A DNA stretch of 48,851 nucleotides from JBJKRF01 sp046704785 (GTDB lineage: Bacteria; Chloroflexota; Anaerolineae; Anaerolineales; Villigracilaceae), in the NCBI GenBank assembly GCA_046704785.1, contig JBJKRF010000072.1:1-48851 (forward strand), given 5' to 3'. The notes under the pieces were generated by a model, which was not told the DNA's origin, did no database searches, and was given only the letters and a program-made list of their open reading frames with translations. The position numbers were made by a program, and so were the translations under genes. Positions 42,807 to 48,851 of the stretch are shown here, in pieces (the stretch's first letter is position 1; each line of letters starts with the position of its first letter).

Positions 42807-44201
42807 ATGTCAAAGCGAACTCCCCGTGTCCTGTTTACCGTTATCGGGATCGTGGTTTTGGCTGTGCTCGCCTACAACATTCCCTTCGTACACAACAAAC
42901 TCGCCTGGCGGCTCGACGACCTGCGCACCCAGATCGTCTATTTTCTCCATCCACCCGACCAGGCCGTCTTTGTCCCGGAACAACAAGCGCAAATCGACCA
43001 GATCGTCACAGCCACATTGATGGCCCTGCAGACAACGCCCACCCCCACGCCGACGCCGAGTCCCGACGCAACCGCCTCGCCCGCCGGGCCAAGCCCCACC
43101 CCAACGATAACCTCCACCCCGCTGCCGACCTCCGTCAACCTGCCCGGCGTCAGCTATGTCGACCAGACCGGACGCTGGAACTACTGCGGCCCCGCCAACC
43201 TGACCATGGCGCTCAAATTCTGGGGCTGGAAAGGACAGCCCGGCAGCACCATGGACCTGCGCGACCAGATCGCCGAGGTGGTCAAGCCCGGCATCAACGA
43301 TGCCTCGCTCGACTTCATCAGCCGCGGCAAGACGGATAAGAACGTCATGCCTTACGAGCTGGCCGACTTCGTCGCCAACGACACTCCCTATCACGTGGTG
43401 CTGCGCTACGGCGGCAGCATGACCGTCCTGAAGCAATTGATCGCTGCCGGGTACCCGGTCATCGTCGAAAAAGGCTACTACGAGAAGGACTACACCGGGA
43501 AAATCGGCTGGTTGGGCCATTACCAGTTCACCACCGGGTATGACGATACCGGCGGCTATTTCATCGTCCAGGACACCTGGCTCGACGGTCCCAACTTCCA
43601 CGTGCCGTACACAACCTTCTACGAGGGCTGGCGCTCGTTCGACTACCTGTTCCTGGTGGTTTATCCCGCCGACCGTGAACAACAGGTCTTCACGCTGCTG
43701 GGGAATTGGGCCGACCCCAAATGGGGCTACCAGCACGCCCTGGATACGGCCAACCAGGAAACCCAGACGCAGACCGGCATCGACAACTTCTTCGCCTGGT
43801 TCAACAAAGGCACCAGCCACGTGCTGCTCCAACAGTACCAGGACGCCGCCACAGCCTACGACATGGCTTTCTCCATCTACAAGAACCAGCTTGGCAACGA
43901 CGAGAAAGACCGTCCGTTCCGCATCATGTGGTACCAAACCTGGCCCTATTGGGCCTATTACTACACCGGGCGCTATCACGACGTGATCAACCTGGCAAAC
44001 ACCACCCTCGACCCCTCGCTACTCGGCCAATCGACCCTCGAAGAAAGCATCTACTGGCGCGGCATGGCCGAACAGGCCCTGGGCGACGGCAGCGATGCCA
44101 TCGCCGATTTCAAGCAGGCCAACCACCTCAACCCCAAAATGCAGGTCGTGATCCAAAAACTGCAATCGCTCGGAATCACGCCTGAGAAACCCATCGATTG
44201 A
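42807..44201 (+). CDS. Membrane-anchored C39-like cysteine peptidase with TPR-like tail
   Basis: The 464-residue protein has an N-terminal membrane anchor (VLFTVIGIVVLAVLAYNI), a TPTPTP linker (about residues 76-108), and a papain-like C39 domain with Cys127 in WNYCGPANLTMAL, a His in GHYQFTTGYDD and an Asp in VQDTWLDGP. The C-terminal 130 residues look like TPR helices (DAATAYDMAFSIYKNQ; SDAIADFKQANHLNP). C39-like enzymes cleave after double-Gly leaders or act as cell-wall proteins; without an ABC transporter here, a surface protease is likely. Confidence 0.84.
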   Translation: MSKRTPRVLFTVIGIVVLAVLAYNIPFVHNKLAWRLDDLRTQIVYFLHPPDQAVFVPEQQAQIDQIVTATLMALQTTPTPTPTPSPDATASPAGPSPTPTITSTPLPTSVNLPGVSYVDQTGRWNYCGPANLTMALKFWGWKGQPGSTMDLRDQIAEVVKPGINDASLDFISRGKTDKNVMPYELADFVANDTPYHVVLRYGGSMTVLKQLIAAGYPVIVEKGYYEKDYTGKIGWLGHYQFTTGYDDTGGYFIVQDTWLDGPNFHVPYTTFYEGWRSFDYLFLVVYPADREQQVFTLLGNWADPKWGYQHALDTANQETQTQTGIDNFFAWFNKGTSHVLLQQYQDAATAYDMAFSIYKNQLGNDEKDRPFRIMWYQTWPYWAYYYTGRYHDVINLANTTLDPSLLGQSTLEESIYWRGMAEQALGDGSDAIADFKQANHLNPKMQVVIQKLQSLGITPEKPID

Positions 44202-44206
44202 ACCCC

Positions 44207-45451
44207 ATGCGACTCTTACACTTTGCCGACGCCCACATCGATATGGCCAACTATGGCCGCCACGATCCCGAAAGCGGACTGCCGCTGCGCGTGCTCGATT
44301 TTCTCAAATCGCTGGACGCCATCGTCGATACAGCCGTAGACGAAAAGGTCGACCTGGTGCTCTTCGCCGGCGACGCCTACAAAGACCGCTCGCCGGCGCC
44401 CACCTTCCAGCGCGAGTGGGGCAAACGCATCATGCGCCTGTCGCAGGCGCACATCCCCACCATCCTGCTGGTCGGCAACCACGACGTTTCCCCGTCCGTC
44501 GGGCGGGCCAACGCCATCCAGGAATTCGAGACCCTGCAAGTCCCCTACGTGCACGTCATCGCCAAACCGGCCTTCCTGACGCCGCAGGAACTCGATTTGC
44601 CGCTGCAAGTCATCGGCCTGCCCTGGATTTCGCGCTCCGGCCTGATGGCCGCCGTGGAGACGCAGGACGCCAACCCCGCCGAAATCTTCTCGCAGATCGA
44701 AGAGCGCCTGACCCAACTGGTGGATGGTTGGCTCGCGCAGGCCGACCCGTCGCTGCCCACCGTTTTGACGGCGCATGCCTCCGTGCAGGGCGCCAAATTC
44801 GGCGCGGAACGCATGGTCATGCTGGGCGCCGACCTGGTGCTGCCCGGTTCGCTGGTCAAGGATTCGCGGCTGGATTACGTGGCCCTGGGCCACATCCACA
44901 AACCGCAGGATTTGAACGAGGGCCACCAGCCGCCGGTCATCTATCCCGGCTCCATCGAACGCGTCGACTTCGGCGAGGCCAAGGACGAGAAATTCTTCGT
45001 GATCGCCGACGTGGCGCACGGCCAGCCCACCCAGGTGGAATGGCGCAAATTGAAGGGCATCCGCCCGTTCATTGAGCGCTTCGTCAAACTGGACACGGCG
45101 GAGGACGTGAACGCGCGCCTGAAGGCGGCCCTGCCCGCGCCGAAGAAAATGGCAGGCGCTATCGTGCGCCTGGTGGTGGACTACCCGCGCGATTACGAGA
45201 AGTTGATCGATGAAGCCGAACTGCGCGCCTGCGCCGCCGGGGCTTTCGAGTTCCACCTGATCAAGCGTCCGCAGATCGAGGCGCGCGTGCGCCTGGCCGG
45301 CGACGAGAACATTGCTACGCTGACGCCGCTCGAGCTGCTGGCGCGCTACTGGGATTCGCTGCACATGGAATCCGACGAGGCCGAGGCGCTGCAAAAGCTG
45401 GCGGGAGAAATTCTGCGCGAGGAGGCCCAGCCCGGCGCGAACGAGGTTTGA
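44207..45451 (+). CDS. SbcD-like exonuclease/metallophosphoesterase
   Basis: The 414-residue protein carries the calcineurin-type nuclease motifs: HFADAHIDM, FAGDAYKDR, VGNHD, LTAHASV and LGHIHKPQ, with two metal ions expected. It matches SbcD/Mre11 of the SbcCD complex, which trims hairpins and protein-blocked ends. The SbcC ATPase partner is not next to it, which is unusual. I start at ATG 44207; a TTG at 44198 overlaps the previous stop as TTGA and would add three residues. Start is close to the C39-like gene end, so coupling is likely. Confidence 0.87.
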   Translation: MRLLHFADAHIDMANYGRHDPESGLPLRVLDFLKSLDAIVDTAVDEKVDLVLFAGDAYKDRSPAPTFQREWGKRIMRLSQAHIPTILLVGNHDVSPSVGRANAIQEFETLQVPYVHVIAKPAFLTPQELDLPLQVIGLPWISRSGLMAAVETQDANPAEIFSQIEERLTQLVDGWLAQADPSLPTVLTAHASVQGAKFGAERMVMLGADLVLPGSLVKDSRLDYVALGHIHKPQDLNEGHQPPVIYPGSIERVDFGEAKDEKFFVIADVAHGQPTQVEWRKLKGIRPFIERFVKLDTAEDVNARLKAALPAPKKMAGAIVRLVVDYPRDYEKLIDEAELRACAAGAFEFHLIKRPQIEARVRLAGDENIATLTPLELLARYWDSLHMESDEAEALQKLAGEILREEAQPGANEV

Positions 45452-45662
45452 AACGGGGCCGATTGCCGTTGGCGATCCGCTCGTTTAGCGGCAGAAGCGC
45501 ACGGGGAGTCCGCTGCGCGCGCCGAAAGGCCAGGGACGGGCACCCGGCGGGGGCAGCCGGCAACCTGTCAGCCTGTTGCGGCCTCCATTCTCCTGCTCCT
45601 TTCCCCACTGTTACGGAACTGCTATGCTCAAAATTTAATTTGAGCGTATCTTCAGGGCAGAT

Positions 45663-46397
45663 ATGCGCTGGATCTATATTTCTCCTCACTTTGACGATGC
45701 GGTGCTCTCGTGCGGCGGTTTGATCTGGGAGCAGGCTCACGCCGGAATCGCGGCGGAGATCTGGACGGTTTGCGCCGGCGAGCCGCCCACCGGGCCGGTT
45801 TCGAACTACGCCAGCCGGATGCACGAGACCTGGAAGAGCGGCACGCCCAGAGAGACGCTGGCGCTGCGACGCATCGAAGACCAGAACGCTGCGCGGCGCG
45901 TGGGCGCCACCACGGCGCACCTGAGCATCCCAGACGCGATCTACCGTCGCACGAACACTGGTTCGCTGCTCTACCCCGATAACATCTTCCTGGCGCCCAA
46001 CCCGCGCGAGCAGCGGCTGGCCGACGAGATTGCGCGCGAACTGGCGTCGAACCTGACGCAGTACGATACGGTGGTCTGCCCGCTGGCGTTGGGCGGCCAC
46101 GTGGACCACCGCATGACGCGCCTGGCGGTGGAGCGGCTCAATCGGCCCTTGTGGTATTACGCAGACATCCCGTACTATTTCCGCGAGCCCCCGGCGCTGG
46201 CCGCGGCGACGCAGTCTATGAGCGGGAAGGTCTTCCAGGTTTCGCCCGAGGGGGTGGCGGCCTGGCAGGACGGCATCGCCGTCTACGCTTCGCAGCTCAG
46301 TTCGCTGTTCGACGATGAGGCGGCCATGCGCCGGCAGATCCGGGCGTACGCGCAGGAGAATGGGGGCTTGCAGTTGTGGGAGTTGGAGGGGGCCTGA
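45663..46397 (+). CDS. PIG-L/LmbE family deacetylase
   Basis: The 244-residue enzyme has the zinc motif ISPHFDDAVLSCGGLIWE (His-x-Asp-Asp, as in PHPDDE) and the third ligand region LALGGHVDHRMTRLAVERL. Members remove acetyl groups from N-acetylglucosamine-type substrates, for example in mycothiol or GPI-like pathways, in the cytosol. The substrate here is not known. No strong ribosome site precedes the ATG; CAGGGCAG may serve. It is the last gene before the AT-rich island. Confidence 0.88.
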   Translation: MRWIYISPHFDDAVLSCGGLIWEQAHAGIAAEIWTVCAGEPPTGPVSNYASRMHETWKSGTPRETLALRRIEDQNAARRVGATTAHLSIPDAIYRRTNTGSLLYPDNIFLAPNPREQRLADEIARELASNLTQYDTVVCPLALGGHVDHRMTRLAVERLNRPLWYYADIPYYFREPPALAAATQSMSGKVFQVSPEGVAAWQDGIAVYASQLSSLFDDEAAMRRQIRAYAQENGGLQLWELEGA

Positions 46398-46430
46398 TTT
46401 ACCGTTTGCAGCAGGGCAGAGGGGGCACGA

Positions 46431-46439
46431 TGCTATAAT
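46431..46439 (+). promoter_or_regulatory. Extended -10 promoter at edge of RT island
   Basis: TGC followed by TATAAT (46434-46439) is a textbook extended -10 element. It could drive the whole RT module, with a 14-base palindrome (46451-46464) just downstream as a possible operator. Confidence 0.55.
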
Positions 46440-46450
46440 TATTTCGTGGT

Positions 46451-46464
46451 TTCAATTGATTGAA
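46451..46464. promoter_or_regulatory. Perfect 14-base palindrome near promoter
   Basis: TTCAATTGATTGAA lies 11 bases after the TATAAT at 46434-46439. Its size and place fit a repressor operator, or a hairpin. No regulator gene is nearby. Confidence 0.4.
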
Positions 46465-46560
46465 CTGTGATGCAGATTCGTCAGTAAAGGATGATACGGT
46501 CCAGCCATAACAAGGTGGACAAGATCAGCGGTTTACCTCAGGCGATCGTAAAATGATTAG

Positions 46561-46566
46561 TATAAT
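46561..46566 (+). promoter_or_regulatory. -10 box before the structured RNA
   Basis: A second TATAAT lies seven bases before the 5' arm of the RNA closing helix (46573), so transcription from it would start right at the RNA. No good -35 is visible. Confidence 0.6.
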
Positions 46567-46572
46567 CATCGA

Positions 46573-46779
46573 GTAGCAAGCAAAGTTTTCTTCTTGCCTC
46601 ATTATGTAGGCAAGAAAACAGGAGGTTCTTTGTACGAAAGTACAGTTCCTGCTGTATGGTAGCAAGAACGAATCTAGCAAAGACGGTGGAAACGCCCTTG
46701 TTACGAAGAAATTCGTAACAGATCTCTTCATAAAGAGATATTGTTTCGTTTCTTAACTAAAGAGCCTCCTGCTTGCTAC
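46573..46779 (+). ncRNA. Structured RNA of the RT-SLATT module
   Basis: The roughly 207-nt segment folds back on itself. Closing helix P1: GTAGCAAGCA (46573-46582) with TGCTTGCTAC (46770-46779), 10 perfect pairs. Helix P2: 46619-46631 with 46759-46771, 13 pairs with one G-U. Hairpins inside: 46585-46599/46608-46619 (3-nt bulge), TGTAC-GAAA-GTACA (46631-46644), GTTCCTGCT/AGCAAGAAC (46645-46669), GGTG-GAAA-CGCC (46685-46696), TGTTACGAA-GAAA-TTCGTAACA (46699-46720) and ATCTCTT/AAGAGAT (46722-46739). Three carry GNRA-type GAAA loops. An unpaired stretch (46740-46758) contains GTTTC twice. Position before the SLATT and RT genes suggests it is the template/scaffold RNA. Confidence 0.75.
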
Positions 46780-46807
46780 AACAGTCACCGATTGCAAAGG
46801 AGTGGAT

Positions 46808-47362
46808 GTGCTTTCAGACAAAATCTGGATTACAAGAAAAACTCGCATCTATACCGAACAGCGTCTCCAGGGCATTTCGAACATTACCCAAGCTTTAATG
46901 GTTGCCTATTCCTTGGCGTTAGTTTCACTATCAATATGGAACTTACAAAGCAATGACCCAAAGCTTAATGTGATTTCAGCTTTTACATCGATTGTCATTT
47001 TAGTCCTGTCTGTCTATTTAATTGCTCAAAAATACTCTGAACGATCAATTGCAATGCGAAACTGTTATATCAAACTTGATGAACTATATTCCAGAGCAAA
47101 ACGGGCCGAAGCAAACAAAGACGAGAGTGGATTAGAAAATCTTGAATCAGAGTATACAAGCCTATTAATCAATATAGAAAACCATTCAGAGTATGATTAC
47201 TTGTGTCTCAGACATTCACTAAAAGACAACAAGAATACAACATTACCACCATTTACTCGATCAGATTATATGCAATATTTGTGGGGAAAAACCTGGAGAG
47301 TGACCTTAACAGTAATAGCTTTTGCAATCTCGCTACCATTTATCATTTTCATTTGGTTCTAG
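46808..47362 (+). CDS. SLATT-type membrane effector protein
   Basis: The 184-residue protein has an N-terminal basic helix (KIWITRKTRIYTEQRLQG) and paired membrane helices at about 29-46 and 54-73. A charged coiled segment follows (residues 75-125), and a third hydrophobic helix ends it (164-184, VTLTVIAFAISLPFIIFIWF). This matches the SLATT effectors, which are predicted pore-formers in bacterial conflict systems and include a group paired with reverse transcriptases. The GTG at 46808 follows AAAGGAG by five bases. AT-rich codon use differs from the flanking chromosome. The RT gene follows after eight bases. Confidence 0.8.
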   Translation: MLSDKIWITRKTRIYTEQRLQGISNITQALMVAYSLALVSLSIWNLQSNDPKLNVISAFTSIVILVLSVYLIAQKYSERSIAMRNCYIKLDELYSRAKRAEANKDESGLENLESEYTSLLINIENHSEYDYLCLRHSLKDNKNTTLPPFTRSDYMQYLWGKTWRVTLTVIAFAISLPFIIFIWF

Positions 47363-47370
47363 AGTTGTTC

Positions 47371-48699
47371 ATGACAGCATCATCGGATTTCAAAAAGTAT
47401 TTTTCTAGCAAGAGTCTCAAGAAGCTCTTTGTAGAAGAGATTCGTTACAAGTCGGCCCGGGGGATTGATCACGTTAGTACTCGGACATTCGAAGGAAGAC
47501 TTCCAGAGAATATAAAAATTATCCATCGTAAAGTTTATAACGGAACATACCAATTTTCTCAATATCGTGAAAAGCTTCTGTCGCGCGGACCCGAAAGACC
47601 TCCCCGTGTTATATCGATTCCAACAATAAGGGACAAGCTAGTTCAGAAAGCTTTGGCCGAAATACTCAAGTCAAGCTTTGGCGCAAAAGTACCTTTATTG
47701 CATCTTATTATCAATGACGTTATCTCAACTTATTATTCAAGTTTGTACAATAGTGTCTTGAGATTAGATGTAAAAGATTTTTATCCATCAATTGTACACA
47801 TCAATCTTATTAAGGAACTTAGAAAAAGCATTAGAAAGAAAGAAATTCTCCAGCTTGTTGACAATGCTATTTCTCAAAAAACAGTCTCCCGACCCAACAG
47901 GAAAGACAGAAATACAAGTACTAAGGGGGTGCCACAAGGTCTGTCAATTTCAAATATTTTGGCGAATATTTATTTATCACCTATAGATGCAAAGTATTCT
48001 GCTAATCCAAAGCTAAAGTATTTTCGCTATGTCGATGACATTCTGATTTTCTGCAATGAGGTAGATATCGAAACAATTTACGCCAAATTAGTGGTGGATT
48101 GTAAAAATCTAGGGCTGAATTTGCATAAAAGGGAAGATAAATCTTCAAAATCTACATCAGGGAAAATAGTTGATGGCTTTGGTTATCTCGGATACGAATT
48201 TGCTAGTGGAAAAGTAACCGTACGCAAGAAATCCGTTGATAAAATTCGCGAGTCGATAATTAGGCTTTTTACAAATTACAAATATTCAAAAACTAAAGAC
48301 ATTGAACTCTTAAAATGGGGGTTGAATATCCGTATAACCGGCTGTATCTTTAACAAATCAAAATATGGTTGGCTTTTTTTCTTTTCCCAAATCGATGATT
48401 TATCCTTACTCGGAGCGCTAGATCATTTCATACAAGCTCAACTGAAGCGGTTTGATATTAATGGACTAAAACCCAAGAATTTCTTAAGAACTTACCATGA
48501 GATAACACAGAATCTGAGCAAAACAACATATATCCCCAACTTTGATCGATTCTCTACAAGTGAAAAAGAAAGAATATTAATTGATGTGTTCAAACTTAAA
48601 AATCTGCCGGCTACGCCACACGATGTTGAATATCAATTTAACAGAAGAATATACAAAATGGTAACGGAACTTGAAAGGGATTTAGGTGGAACTTCATAA
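47371..48699 (+). CDS. Abi/UG-type reverse transcriptase
   Basis: The 442-residue protein has an RT palm. Motif A is RLDVKDFYPSI (Asp133), motif B KGVPQGLSIS (185-194), motif C RYVDDILIF (Asp222-Asp223, YVDD) and motif E-like FGYLGYEF (270-277). The C-terminal 160 residues are helical and lack a maturase or nuclease domain, as in Abi/UG defence RTs and unlike group II introns. The upstream SLATT gene and structured RNA support a defence module. I start at 47371 (MTASSDFKKYF); an earlier in-frame start overlaps SLATT. Strong AT bias indicates transfer. Confidence 0.87.
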   Translation: MTASSDFKKYFSSKSLKKLFVEEIRYKSARGIDHVSTRTFEGRLPENIKIIHRKVYNGTYQFSQYREKLLSRGPERPPRVISIPTIRDKLVQKALAEILKSSFGAKVPLLHLIINDVISTYYSSLYNSVLRLDVKDFYPSIVHINLIKELRKSIRKKEILQLVDNAISQKTVSRPNRKDRNTSTKGVPQGLSISNILANIYLSPIDAKYSANPKLKYFRYVDDILIFCNEVDIETIYAKLVVDCKNLGLNLHKREDKSSKSTSGKIVDGFGYLGYEFASGKVTVRKKSVDKIRESIIRLFTNYKYSKTKDIELLKWGLNIRITGCIFNKSKYGWLFFFSQIDDLSLLGALDHFIQAQLKRFDINGLKPKNFLRTYHEITQNLSKTTYIPNFDRFSTSEKERILIDVFKLKNLPATPHDVEYQFNRRIYKMVTELERDLGGTS

Positions 48700-48730
48700 C
48701 GATGATGATGACTCAAATAATCATCACTAG
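48700..48730 (+). terminator. Imperfect hairpin after RT gene
   Basis: GATGATGA and a later AATCATCA can pair around CTCAAA just after the RT stop. No T run follows, so it is a weak terminator or 3' end element. Confidence 0.35.
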
Positions 48731-48851
48731 CAGCCTGTCGGAGAAAGAACTCGCATCCCGATTTTCCCCCTGTTTTTAGGCCCTTTGTGGGGCAAAGAGA
48801 GCAAAATTCACTCACTTTTGGGTCTAAAATGGGGCAGCTTTGGTACGAAAA
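48731..48851. mobile_element. Possible insertion-sequence end
   Basis: The sequence starting AGCAGCCTGTCGGAG resembles the terminal region of common transposons (inverse reads CTCCGACAGGCTGCT). The stretch has no coding frame of note up to the window end, so only a terminus would be present. The match is from memory and unverified. Confidence 0.3.

Noticed and set aside
45452..45662. Short frames between the SbcD-like and PIG-L genes
   Set aside because: The longest, on the minus strand, is opposite real genes at both ends and has no start signals. I see only noncoding spacer.
46573..46779. CRISPR array near the RT
   Set aside because: The repeated-looking elements are self-complementary stems, not evenly spaced direct repeats with unique spacers. 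No cas genes are present.
46573..48699. Diversity-generating retroelement or group II intron
   Set aside because: No variable-repeat pair, no target gene, and the RT has no maturase or endonuclease domain. The structured RNA lacks a recognisable group II domain V.

Overview
This window looks like a piece of chromosome from a bacterium of the phylum Chloroflexota, most likely class Anaerolineae, probably from a metagenome or draft assembly. That placement is an inference. It rests on moderately GC-rich genes, many secreted lipoproteins with Thr/Pro (TPTP-type) linkers, a VorB-type 2-oxoacid:ferredoxin oxidoreductase operon, a long-form DeoC close to a two-domain ALDH16-like aldehyde dehydrogenase, and a recurring TATAAT hexamer only 6-9 nt before start codons, which suggests leaderless transcripts. 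No rRNA is present to confirm it. The homopolymer G/C run at 17-58 looks like an assembly edge.

Layout. 161-3128 (minus): yebC, ruvC, ruvA and proC. 3331-3585: a DUF4342 protein. 3636-8039 (minus): a four-gene MacAB/Lol-like efflux operon (two FtsX-type permeases, ATPase, lipoprotein adaptor), preceded by a consensus promoter and a perfect 14-bp-arm palindromic operator. 8337-8978: a lipoprotein. 9413-10752: an ECF sigma factor and a zinc-binding anti-sigma factor. 10957-12881: acyltransferase and flippase-like membrane protein. 13577-16052: a dehydrogenase, a cysteine-less PTPS/QueD homologue and a glycosyltransferase. 16094-19931 (minus): MoxR, DUF58 and DUF4129. 20083-26063: methyltransferase, hydrolases, HAD nucleotidase, S41 protease and YugP-type metalloprotease. 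26501-29274: ferredoxin oxidoreductase operon. 29346-30168: aldo/keto reductase gene broken at an A6 run. 30193-35157 (minus): deoC and ALDH16-like gene separated by an AT-rich Fic gene. 35277-38383: radical SAM protein, DinB-like protein and DUF2344 partner. 38462-38860: tmRNA. 38993-46397: lipoproteins, DnaK, C39-like protein, SbcD-like nuclease and PIG-L deacetylase.

The most exciting part is the AT-rich right end (46398-48730). It holds a strongly structured RNA of about 207 nt (closed by two long-range helices and carrying three GAAA-capped hairpins), then a SLATT-type membrane protein, then an Abi/UG-type reverse transcriptase with YVDD. I read this as a reverse-transcriptase antiphage defence module: the RNA is the likely template and scaffold, the RT makes cDNA, and the SLATT protein is the likely membrane effector. 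An unpaired stretch in the RNA contains GTTTC twice in tandem, which could template a repetitive cDNA. The window ends in what may be the terminus of an insertion sequence.

Two copies of a roughly 95-bp MITE-like repeat with terminal inverted repeats lie at 13018-13115 and 26076-26169.
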